NCBI GenBank assembly: GCA_038043465.1
Contig: JBBTBX010000014.1
Location: forward strand, 37,597-101,596
Direction of reading: 5' to 3'
Source of the DNA: SXRF01 sp038043465
GTDB taxonomy: Bacteria; Pseudomonadota; Alphaproteobacteria; Rickettsiales; SXRF01
Length of the DNA stretch: 64,000 nucleotides
The notes under the pieces were generated by a model that saw only the letters and a list, made by a program, of their open reading frames with translations, made no database searches and had not been told where the DNA came from. Shown here piece by piece: positions 52,067 through 59,073 of the stretch. The position numbers were made by a program, and so were the translations under genes. Position 1 is the stretch's first letter. Each line of letters begins with the position of its first letter.

Positions 52067-52707
52067 GCCTCATTAAATTCTTCCACTGCCTTTTTTGGCG
52101 AATGCGAATGCTCCCATATCGCAGTTATAACCGCAATAAAATCAGCACCAGCCCGCACAAGCGGCAAACAATTCAGCGGGTTAATACCACCAATAGCGAC
52201 ACAGGGCAAGACCATATATGTCTGCCACCAATTTAATATCTCCGGGCTTGGAACTCCGTATTTTGCCAAAGCTTCGGGACTTTTGCTTTTTGTCGGGTAA
52301 AATGCGCCAAAAGCCACATAATCCGCGCCATCTTCCCCCGCCACCATCGCCAGATGCCTTGAGTCGTGGCAGGAAACACCGATAACTGCGTCTTTTCCGA
52401 TGAGTTTGCGCGCGGCTTTCACGTCCCCATCATCCTGCCCCAGATGCACTCCATCAGCCCCGGATTTCTTAGCAAGAGCCGGACTATCATTCATGATAAA
52501 GGCTATTTCCCGCTCGCGGCAAATGGGAATTAAGGCTTCTGCCGCCCGCAATATACCATCATCACTGGCATTTTTCAGACGCAATTGAAACGAACCAACA
52601 TCACCACCATCAAAGGCATTTTTTAACTGCTCGCTAAATTTAGGTAAGTCAATAGCGGGAGGGCTGATTAGATATAGGCGGCAGGGATTTTCTGTAGAAT
52701 TAGTCAC
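52054..52707 (-). CDS. thiE: Thiamine-phosphate synthase
   Basis: A 217-residue TIM-barrel enzyme coupling HMP-PP and thiazole phosphate. Motifs: SFQLRLKNAS, MNDSPALAKKSGADGVHLGQ, GVSCHDS, DYVAFGAFYPTKSK and the phosphate-binding AIGGINP. GTG start overlaps the upstream TAG (TAGTG). Its product cofactor is needed by tkt and dxs in this window. The last residues MTR are encoded in a short-period array. Confidence 0.94.
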   Translation of the reverse strand: MTNSTENPCRLYLISPPAIDLPKFSEQLKNAFDGGDVGSFQLRLKNASDDGILRAAEALIPICREREIAFIMNDSPALAKKSGADGVHLGQDDGDVKAARKLIGKDAVIGVSCHDSRHLAMVAGEDGADYVAFGAFYPTKSKSPEALAKYGVPSPEILNWWQTYMVLPCVAIGGINPLNCLPLVRAGADFIAVITAIWEHSHSPKKAVEEFNEAMTR

Positions 52708-53396
52708 TAGCGTTCATTTCCACCGGAATTACTGCCACGCAAATACCTGGTCGATAATGGCAAAATTTCCAGACTGGAATGAACCAGAGCCGCTGCACCT
52801 GATTTGGGATCATAAACCTTGAATGCTCCATCAGGCTGCATAGTTTCAACCATATTATTGCTCCCAATGCTTTGCGCTCTGGAAACATATCCACTAAGCT
52901 TTTCATTCTGGTACATTTCTCGCCAACACTGAATAAAATCTGGAACTAGCGAATTTAGAACAGGCTCAACGGCACGCATCTGCCCATCAGTCAAACTATT
53001 CTTACGTTTTTCCGCTAAATGCAGAGGTCGGGAAAAATGCTCACCACCCTTATAATGTTCAACCAGTTCAAAACGTGTTTCGCGTCCCGATTTAATATCA
53101 AATACGTGCACATGGCATGGACCATGTTCCCCTGCCCGCATACATCTTTTCTGCCTTCTCTCTGATGTGTATTTTCGGTGCAAACTAGCACCTTCTGGAA
53201 TTTTTATCCCTCCAGTGTCGCCTGCAAATTTTTCTCCACGTACAATATGATTTTTAACTACCGGATGATCATATTCAGCAGGCCCGTACATAACAATTCT
53301 AAAGCCATTGGTTTCCAATCCCCAACCGAAAACCCCAGGATAATATTCATTATCCCTAGATGGTGCAAATTGAACAAATTTATCGTTTATGCTCAT
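52707..53396 (-). CDS. Hypothetical protein coupled to thiE
   Basis: A 229-residue soluble protein, not recognised. It has HGPCHVHVFDIKSGRETRF near residue 90, a hydrophilic middle, and KVYDPKSGAAALVHSS near 195. No signal peptide or membrane helix. It follows the BrnA antitoxin by 10 bp and overlaps the thiE start, so all may be one transcript. Its codon usage looks less biased than the neighbouring core genes, consistent with an acquired gene, but that was not measured. Confidence 0.55.
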   Translation of the reverse strand: MSINDKFVQFAPSRDNEYYPGVFGWGLETNGFRIVMYGPAEYDHPVVKNHIVRGEKFAGDTGGIKIPEGASLHRKYTSERRQKRCMRAGEHGPCHVHVFDIKSGRETRFELVEHYKGGEHFSRPLHLAEKRKNSLTDGQMRAVEPVLNSLVPDFIQCWREMYQNEKLSGYVSRAQSIGSNNMVETMQPDGAFKVYDPKSGAAALVHSSLEILPLSTRYLRGSNSGGNER

Positions 53397-53406
53397 CTCT
53401 TACAAT

Positions 53407-53706
53407 TCACCCTCTCGGCAAATCATGCGACAGAATATAATGGCGCAAAACGTGATTTACACTGACTTGATAATCTTTTGAATGATTTTTAAACCAATCA
53501 GCTACATCAACATCTAAGGATACATCAAACTTCCCTTTAGACTTCTTACCCTTACTCAGCGCGTCCATCTTCTTCTTCCATTCAGGGTCAGCAATTGGTG
53601 GCATTAAGACAGATTTTTTAAGAAATTCTTTGGTCAAAGCAGGCGCATCATCCGCACTATTCCACTTATTTTCCTTCAAACGTTTCTTGGTAGTTGTTTT
53701 TTTCAT
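53407..53706 (-). CDS. brnA: BrnA-like antitoxin
   Basis: A 99-residue protein. The C-terminal half (KFDVSLDVDVADWFKNHSKD to VNHVLRHYILSH) matches the BrnA ribbon-helix-helix DNA-binding domain. The N-terminal half includes a conserved-type LMPPIADPEWKKKM. Antitoxin of the BrnT toxin; it would autorepress. Overlaps brnT by 41 bp. Confidence 0.85.
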   Translation of the reverse strand: MKKTTTKKRLKENKWNSADDAPALTKEFLKKSVLMPPIADPEWKKKMDALSKGKKSKGKFDVSLDVDVADWFKNHSKDYQVSVNHVLRHYILSHDLPRG

Positions 53707-53941
53707 TTTTACGAGCCTTTCTAACAGATATGATACGGATTATAGCATTTCGATAGGTAAAAACAACCGCCACCAGTGAATTTTTTACCACTCCAATGGC
53801 CACATATCGCTTTTCACCAACATAATTAGATTCTGCAAAGTAATGTGGCATATCAAACACCATTTCAGCATCCTCAAAAGAAATACCATGTTTCTTCTGA
53901 TTAATCAGATTTTTAGATTCATCCCATTCGAATTCTGGCAC
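53666..53941 (-). CDS. brnT: BrnT-like ribonuclease toxin
   Basis: A 91-residue protein with the BrnT features FEWDESKNLINQKKHGISFE (N-terminal EWDExKxxxNxxKHGI) and IIRIISVRKARKNE at the end, RelE-like fold. GTG start at 53941 overlaps the fba stop TAG (TAGTG). Transcription and translation may therefore depend on the aldolase gene, unusual for a self-regulated toxin. Confidence 0.88.
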   Translation of the reverse strand: MPEFEWDESKNLINQKKHGISFEDAEMVFDMPHYFAESNYVGEKRYVAIGVVKNSLVAVVFTYRNAIIRIISVRKARKNEKNNYQETFEGK

Positions 53942-54870
53942 TAAATCTCACCTTTATAAACCTTGATGATGTTATCAAGCAAGGCTAGGGCTTCCGCGCG
54001 CGGGCGTTGGAAAGTATTGCGGCCGATGATTGAGCCATTGCCACCGCCATCACGGATTGCACGCACTTCATCCAACAATTCTTTCTCACCTTTGGCATTG
54101 CCACCGGAGAACACCACGATGCGCTTGCCGGCAAAGCAGGCTTCCTTAATATGTGCGATGCGCTCGGTCATTGTGCCAATTGCGATTTTCTGCGCTTCAT
54201 AAACCTTCTTGGCTTCCGCCTGCTCAAGATGCGCAGTTGGTGGTTTTACCTTGATAATATGCGCGCCAAGGAGTGCCGCCACATGCGCCGCATAAGCCGA
54301 GGTGTCCATTGCCGTTTCGCCGTCCTTGCTGATATCCTCACCACGCACATATGACCAGATAACCACCGCCAGACCATAAGCTTTGGCCTCTTCCGCCATA
54401 TCGCGGATTTCTTCCATCAGTTCAAACATATCATGCGAACCGGGATAAATGGTAAAGCCAATCGCTGAGCAGCCAAGGCGCAAAGCATCAGCAACCGAAG
54501 CCGTCACCGCCTGATTGGGAGCAGCTGATTTTGGTACAAAGGAATTGGAACTGTTTACTTTGAGTATCAGCGGAATCTGTCCGGCGAATGTATCCGCCCC
54601 CGCTTCTATCATGCCCAGTGGCGCAGCATAGGCTGAAAGCCCAGCATCTATCGCCAGTTGGAAGTGGTAATGCGGGTCATAAGCATCCGGGTTTTTGGCA
54701 AAACTGCGCGCCGGCCCATGCTCAAATCCCTGATCCACCGGAAGTATAACCAGTTTACCAGTACCACCCAAACGCCCTTGCATCAAAATCCTCACCAGAT
54801 TTGCTTTGGTGCCGGCATTATCGCTTTCATAATGGCTTAGTATTTTTTTAACTTTTGCTGTAATTTTCAT
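53941..54870 (-). CDS. fbaB: Class I fructose-bisphosphate aldolase (DhnA/FbaB type)
   Basis: A 309-residue Schiff-base aldolase interconverting FBP with DHAP and G3P. Motifs: LVILPVDQGFEHGPARSF, FTIYPGSHDMFELMEEI, VIWSYVRGED and the Schiff-base Lys region HIIKVKPPT, then VFSGGNAKGEKELL and GRNTFQRP for phosphate. Class II Fba is not seen in the window. Part of tkt-gap-pgk-fba cluster, downstream of two small genes. Confidence 0.95.
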   Translation of the reverse strand: MKITAKVKKILSHYESDNAGTKANLVRILMQGRLGGTGKLVILPVDQGFEHGPARSFAKNPDAYDPHYHFQLAIDAGLSAYAAPLGMIEAGADTFAGQIPLILKVNSSNSFVPKSAAPNQAVTASVADALRLGCSAIGFTIYPGSHDMFELMEEIRDMAEEAKAYGLAVVIWSYVRGEDISKDGETAMDTSAYAAHVAALLGAHIIKVKPPTAHLEQAEAKKVYEAQKIAIGTMTERIAHIKEACFAGKRIVVFSGGNAKGEKELLDEVRAIRDGGGNGSIIGRNTFQRPRAEALALLDNIIKVYKGEI

Positions 54871-54891
54871 GTTGCTTCCTTCTTATTTTTT

Positions 54892-55122
54892 CTAACGTTT
54901 TCCACCTTTGCCAATAGCATCAACAGCTGAACTATCTTCTGTATTACATTCTGGATTTTTGCTGTCACTGCTGCATTTTGCATAGTTTAACCCATTCCAA
55001 TCAATCGCATTTTTCTCTTTATAGCTGGAGCAGCCATAAATGAATAAAACAACAACCAGTAAAATCGCCAGTAAATATAAATCGCTTATTGATAATATAT
55101 AATTGTAAAATTTCTTAATCAT
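54892..55122 (-). CDS. Small putative lipoprotein
   Basis: A 76-residue protein with a hydrophobic helix (about 14-32) ending in the lipobox-like FIYGCSS and a hydrophilic Cys-containing tail (CSSDSKNPEC). It is likely lipidated at the first Cys after cleavage by signal peptidase II. ATGA overlap with the upstream gene at 55119. Function unknown. Confidence 0.6.
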   Translation of the reverse strand: MIKKFYNYILSISDLYLLAILLVVVLFIYGCSSYKEKNAIDWNGLNYAKCSSDSKNPECNTEDSSAVDAIGKGGKR

Positions 55123-55466
55123 AAGTCGCTATTTTCAATAAAATTCACGCCATGTCCAGCAGCAATTGCCTTAAGCTTTGCCCGTATTTCAGGCTTGGCA
55201 CTGCTTTTAATGTTTTTATGCCCGTCCTGAATGGCAGCAATGACCTCTGCTCCCGCATCTCCTGAATCGAGGATAAATGTAGCTTTTACATCAGGATAGG
55301 CAGATTGCGCCTGCTTGAACATATTCAGCAGATATGGGCTTCCGGCATAAAAAATAGCGTCAGGAGGGGTTTGCAGGGTAATTTGAGAGCCGGATTTGGA
55401 GGCCTCTGCCAATGCTGCAATCGCCTGCCCAAGGCTTTCAACTATAATATAATTTTCAGGCTTCAT
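55119..55466 (-). CDS. Hypothetical protein between pgk and fba
   Basis: A 115-residue protein with alternating strands and helices (ITLQTPPDAIFYAGSPYLLN, ATFILDSGDAGAEVIAAIQD). Resembles a small conserved protein found beside pgk/fba in several Alphaproteobacteria; no function established. It overlaps the pgk end by 11 bp, which suggests cotranslation with pgk. Confidence 0.7.
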   Translation of the reverse strand: MKPENYIIVESLGQAIAALAEASKSGSQITLQTPPDAIFYAGSPYLLNMFKQAQSAYPDVKATFILDSGDAGAEVIAAIQDGHKNIKSSAKPEIRAKLKAIAAGHGVNFIENSDL

Positions 55467-56658
55467 TTAACAACGCCATAACTCCAGGCAGGGTTTTGCC
55501 TTCCAGCCATTCAAGGAATGCGCCACCAGCTGTCGAAAAATAACTGAAACTTTCGGTGAGACCAGAGTGCATGATCGCCGAAACCGTGTCACCGCCACCG
55601 GCAATACTGCGCAGTTTTCCGGAAGCGGTAAGGGCGGCAACTGAACGGGCAATGCTAACCGTGCTTACGTCAAACGGACTGGTTTCAAAAGCTCCGACTG
55701 GCCCATTCCACACCACCGTTTTTGCCGCTTTGATTTCATCAACAAACAAACGCACGCTTTCCGGTCCGATGTCAACGGCGGTGAGTTCATCCGGTATCGC
55801 ATCAACCGGAACGACCTGATTCACCGTATGCGCTGCAAATTTCCGAGCAACCATCAAATCAACCGGCAGGACTATTTTGCAGTTATTTTTTTCCGCATTT
55901 TTAAGCAAAGAAAGTGCGGTTTTTTTCATGCCCGATTCGCATAAAGATTTGCCGATGCTATGCCCCTGCGCCTGCAAAAACACATTTGCCATTGCCCCAC
56001 CAATCAAAATCTTATCCATATTCTTGCTGAGGTTTTCGAGCAATGCTAATTTAGTGGAAACCTTGGAACCGCCAATGATGGCAACGATGGGGCGTTCCGC
56101 TCTGGCAAAAATTCCGTCGAGAATTTCCAGCTCCTGTTGCATGAGCAAACCGGCAACTGTAGGCAGGAATTTGGTAATCGCAACCATTGAGGCATGCGCT
56201 CGATGTGCGCAGGAAAATGCATCATTAATAAATACATCCCCCAGCGAGGCAATATCACTGGCGAAATTCACATCGCCCTGCTCTTCCTGCGGATGAAAAC
56301 GCAGATTCTCAAGCAGCAATATCTCACCATTTCCAAGACGGCTTACCGCCTCCCGCGCCGCCGAACCTATGCAATCCACTCCGAATTTCACCTCGCGCCC
56401 ATCAAGAACCTCAGACAAAGCATCAACAATCGGCGCAAGCGACATGGAAGGAACGAATTTTCCCTTTGGCCGGTCAAAATGCGAGAGCAAAACTATGCGG
56501 CAATTTTTCTTTAACAGATAATTGAGCGTCGGAAGCAACCTTACGATCCGCGTGTTATCGGTAACTTTCCCACCCTGCATCGGCACGTTGAGATCCACGC
56601 GCACCAACACGGTTTTGTCTTTTACATCCACATCACTGATTACGCGCAGACCCTGCAT
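55456..56658 (-). CDS. pgk: Phosphoglycerate kinase
   Basis: A 400-residue glycolytic kinase. N-domain: VLVRVDLNVPMQGGKVTD and LLSHFDRPKG; hinge and nucleotide domain: IIGGSKVSTKLALLENL, VVWNGPVGAFE and IAGGGDTVSAI. ATG at 56658 overlaps the gap stop by one base (TAATG); a frame open further upstream is rejected. Makes ATP from 1,3-BPG produced by gap. Confidence 0.97.
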   Translation of the reverse strand: MQGLRVISDVDVKDKTVLVRVDLNVPMQGGKVTDNTRIVRLLPTLNYLLKKNCRIVLLSHFDRPKGKFVPSMSLAPIVDALSEVLDGREVKFGVDCIGSAAREAVSRLGNGEILLLENLRFHPQEEQGDVNFASDIASLGDVFINDAFSCAHRAHASMVAITKFLPTVAGLLMQQELEILDGIFARAERPIVAIIGGSKVSTKLALLENLSKNMDKILIGGAMANVFLQAQGHSIGKSLCESGMKKTALSLLKNAEKNNCKIVLPVDLMVARKFAAHTVNQVVPVDAIPDELTAVDIGPESVRLFVDEIKAAKTVVWNGPVGAFETSPFDVSTVSIARSVAALTASGKLRSIAGGGDTVSAIMHSGLTESFSYFSTAGGAFLEWLEGKTLPGVMALLNEA

Positions 56659-57662
56659 TACATACCTGCCCACAGCCTGGTTACGTCCAGCATCCGGCAG
56701 GAAAATCCCCATTCATTATCATACCAACTCGCTACACGCACCAGACGTTTTCCGGTGACAAAAGTTCCGGTCAAGTCAACTATGCTGCTTTCAGTAGTGT
56801 GCGTATAATCAACAGAAACCAAAGGTTCAGAAGAAACTCCAAGCACTCCTGCCATCTCGCCGCTTTCAGCTTTTTTCAGTGCCGCATTTATTTCTTCCTT
56901 GCTGGTGTCACGCGCTGCCGTGAAAGTAAAATCCACCAGCGACACATTAGCTGTTGGCACACGGATGGCAACACCATCCAGCTTGCCTTGCAATTCCGGC
57001 AAAATAATACCAATGGTTTTGGCTGCCCCGGTTGTGGAAGGAATCATGGAAAGAGCAGCAGCACGCGCACGGCGCAAGTCTTTATGGCTTGAGTCCACCA
57101 GATTCTGATCACCGGTGTAGGAATGGATCGTGGTCATAAAACCAACTTCAATTCCCAGCAGATTATTCAGAACTTTTGTAAGCGGTGCCAGAGCGTTGGT
57201 TGTGCATGAGCCAACCGAAATTACCTTATGCTCTTTTTTAAGCGCAGCATTATTCACACAATAAACAATGGTTGCATCAACCCCTTCGGCAGGCGCGGAA
57301 ATAATAACTTTTTTAGCACCAGCTTGCAGATGTTTTTCCGCATCAGCTTTTTTGTTGAATTTACCGGTGCATTCCAGAACATAATCAACACCAAGCTCAC
57401 CCCATGGAATCATGGTTGGGTCTTTATGGTGAAACAGCTTTACTGTTTTTCCGGCAATTTTTAAATCTTCTCCGTCGGCTTCGACCAGAAACGGAAAGCG
57501 TCCATGCACCGAATCATATTTAAGCAGATGAACATGGGTTGTAATGTCCGCCGGACCATTAACCGCAACCAGCTCAATATCGCTTGCCTGCGTTTCATAT
57601 ATAGCCCGCAACACGCAGCGACCAATGCGACCAAGTCCATTTATTCCGATTCTTATAGTCAT
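56658..57662 (-). CDS. gap: Glyceraldehyde-3-phosphate dehydrogenase
   Basis: A 334-residue NAD-dependent enzyme. INGLGRIGRCVLRA opens the Rossmann fold; catalytic Cys in SVGSCTTNALAPL, His in FMTTIHSYTGDQNL; ASWYDNEWGFSCRM near the end. Glu-rather than Asp-type coenzyme details were not assessed. Its start codon overlaps the stop of a 36-codon HepT-like fragment, so toxin-antitoxin remnants form its 5' flank. Confidence 0.97.
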   Translation of the reverse strand: MTIRIGINGLGRIGRCVLRAIYETQASDIELVAVNGPADITTHVHLLKYDSVHGRFPFLVEADGEDLKIAGKTVKLFHHKDPTMIPWGELGVDYVLECTGKFNKKADAEKHLQAGAKKVIISAPAEGVDATIVYCVNNAALKKEHKVISVGSCTTNALAPLTKVLNNLLGIEVGFMTTIHSYTGDQNLVDSSHKDLRRARAAALSMIPSTTGAAKTIGIILPELQGKLDGVAIRVPTANVSLVDFTFTAARDTSKEEINAALKKAESGEMAGVLGVSSEPLVSVDYTHTTESSIVDLTGTFVTGKRLVRVASWYDNEWGFSCRMLDVTRLWAGM

Positions 57663-57772
57663 TATTTTACCTTATCAATTAATTCTATAATTTGTTCCAG
57701 CAACGGTTGTAAATTTTCTATCGCATCACGGGCATGAAGTAGCCTAGCCTTATCCGAATGATGTGGCTTCAT
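57662..57772 (-). pseudogene. 36-codon HEPN/HepT-like fragment
   Basis: ATG at 57772 overlaps the nucleotidyltransferase stop (ATGA); the frame encodes MKPHHSDKARLLHARDAIEN and 16 more residues, ending at a TAA that overlaps the gap start. The opening resembles the first helix of HEPN-domain HepT toxins (DUF86), which are normally 110-140 residues. It lacks the Rx4-6H catalytic motif, so it is likely a truncated toxin, or alternatively a leader peptide. Confidence 0.5.
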
Positions 57773-58062
57773 AAAGGCACCGCTGAAGATAAAATTGAAT
57801 CTTTAAGATATGGGCTGATACTTTTCTCATTTACAATATCAACTTTGCAATGAAGTAAATCCTCTAACCCTACATAAAAACCGCCAATTTTTAAAAGACC
57901 GCAATCCGGCAGGGTTCTAACAAGTAAATCTATATCCGAACCTCCCTGTTCTTCGCCCCTTGCCACCGAACCAAATACACGAATTGAATCAGGGTCAATT
58001 TTATAATTATTGGCTAAATTCCTGATGGCAGGTTTGTATTTTCGTAATTCGTCCAGATTCAT
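57769..58062 (-). CDS. MntA-like minimal nucleotidyltransferase (antitoxin of HEPN-MNT module)
   Basis: A 97-residue protein with the nucleotidyltransferase signature IRVFGSVARGEEQGGSDIDLLV (quoted in part as VFGSVARG and SDIDLLV), and the third acid in CKVDIVNE. These MNTs AMPylate and silence HEPN RNases. The partner here is reduced to a 36-codon fragment. Located between a small membrane gene and gap. Confidence 0.85.
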   Translation of the reverse strand: MNLDELRKYKPAIRNLANNYKIDPDSIRVFGSVARGEEQGGSDIDLLVRTLPDCGLLKIGGFYVGLEDLLHCKVDIVNEKSISPYLKDSILSSAVPL

Positions 58063-58064
58063 AT

Positions 58065-58334
58065 TTACCTCGTTAAACCAAAAACTGCGAACGCTATAAA
58101 TGCTAATCCGGAAAATGTTGTTATCCGTATAATACTCTGCATTGTTTTTATCTTTTTCTCAATTACTTCCATTTGCTGCGGAGGCATTCCCGGTAGCATT
58201 CCTTGCTCAAGCTTTTTGATATTAATTCCCAAAACTATACGAATAACCAAAATATCCGTTACGCCGACAAACATAAAAGCGTAGCAAACCAATTTGCCAA
58301 CGTCAGAACTTAGAAACGTGATTAATTCTTCCAC
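58065..58334 (-). CDS. Small two-helix membrane protein
   Basis: An 89-residue protein: helix at about 14-34 (LVCYAFMFVGVTDILVIRI), a soluble Pro/Met/Glu loop (MLPGMPPQQMEVIEKKI), and helix at about 68-87. GTG start overlaps TAG of the tkt 3'-end duplicate (TAGTG), which indicates that it was once directly downstream of and coupled to tkt. No family recognised. Confidence 0.65.
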   Translation of the reverse strand: MEELITFLSSDVGKLVCYAFMFVGVTDILVIRIVLGINIKKLEQGMLPGMPPQQMEVIEKKIKTMQSIIRITTFSGLAFIAFAVFGLTR

Positions 58335-58337
58335 TAC

Positions 58338-58390
58338 TTCACCCTCTCCATAACTGCTTTTACCACTGCTTCCGCCGTTATACTAAACAT
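58338..58390 (-). pseudogene. Duplicated 3' end of tkt
   Basis: Positions 58338-58380 match 59078-59120 (the tkt 3' end) at 42 of 43 bases. In translation it reads SITAEAVVKAVMERVK then TAG, as in tkt (GITAEAVVKAVMERVK). The flanking bases towards 58390 still align loosely (MF/HF). It marks one border of the inserted toxin-antitoxin cassette. Confidence 0.88.
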
Positions 58391-58392
58391 GT

Positions 58393-58689
58393 TCAATTAT
58401 ACTTCAACGCACGCAACACCGCTTCAGGTTCGCGACTGATTATGGTAAGCAGAATACGTGCAGCTCCATTCGGCACACGCTCACCATTTTCCCATTTACG
58501 AATTGTTGCAGAACTAAGACCAAATGTACGCGCGAACGCATCCCGAGTAAGCCCGATTTTTAAGCGTGCCTTTTTTATATCTGCAGGTTTTACTGTCACA
58601 ACTCGCACCACCGCCTCATCGTCACCTTGCACATACGCAAGCGCATCTTGTAGCCCTTCCATAATTTGTTCAAATGCTTTTTTTGCCAT
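58393..58689 (-). CDS. XRE-family antitoxin (HigA-like)
   Basis: A 98-residue protein with a C-terminal Cro/CI helix-turn-helix: ADIKKARLKIGLTRDAFART followed by FGLSSATIRKWENGERVP. The N-terminal 35 residues would contact the toxin. It follows the RelE-like toxin by 11 bp, the HigBA order (toxin first). Lies inside the tkt 3' direct repeat. Confidence 0.9.
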   Translation of the reverse strand: MAKKAFEQIMEGLQDALAYVQGDDEAVVRVVTVKPADIKKARLKIGLTRDAFARTFGLSSATIRKWENGERVPNGAARILLTIISREPEAVLRALKYN

Positions 58690-58700
58690 AAAACCTCACA

Positions 58701-59045
58701 TTACTTAAGTGATTGCTTGATTGCTTTCACTATCTGAGAAAGAGCTTTGCATTCTGCATCACTCAAATTAGATTTTTCATTTTTTGCGAACAAAGACAAT
58801 AATAGAATTGGAATAGATTCATTATAGTAATAATATACCACTCTTACACCACCACTTTGTCCTTTATTACCAATTGCAAAACGAACTTTTCTCACCCCAC
58901 CAGTTCCCTCAATTATAGAACCAACAGTAGGGTGATATGCTAGCAAATCAATTACCTTATCCCGCTCTGAAAGCGTCAGTATTTTTTCTGCTTTTGCCAC
59001 ATAAGACCTAGTTTCTGCAACTGATTGCATTATATTTTCTTTCAT
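58701..59045 (-). CDS. RelE/HigB-like mRNA interferase toxin
   Basis: A 114-residue protein with the RelE-superfamily core VRKVRFAIGNKGQSGGVRVV YYYYNESIPI and LLSLFAKNEKSNLSDAE; the GGVRVVYYYY form is common in chromosomal RelE toxins beside XRE antitoxins. It likely cleaves mRNA on ribosomes. RBS taatgaaagaaa region; starts 29 bp after the tkt stop. Confidence 0.9.
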   Translation of the reverse strand: MKENIMQSVAETRSYVAKAEKILTLSERDKVIDLLAYHPTVGSIIEGTGGVRKVRFAIGNKGQSGGVRVVYYYYNESIPILLLSLFAKNEKSNLSDAECKALSQIVKAIKQSLK

Positions 59046-59073
59046 TATGCCCCATTGGGGCTATTTGTCAATA

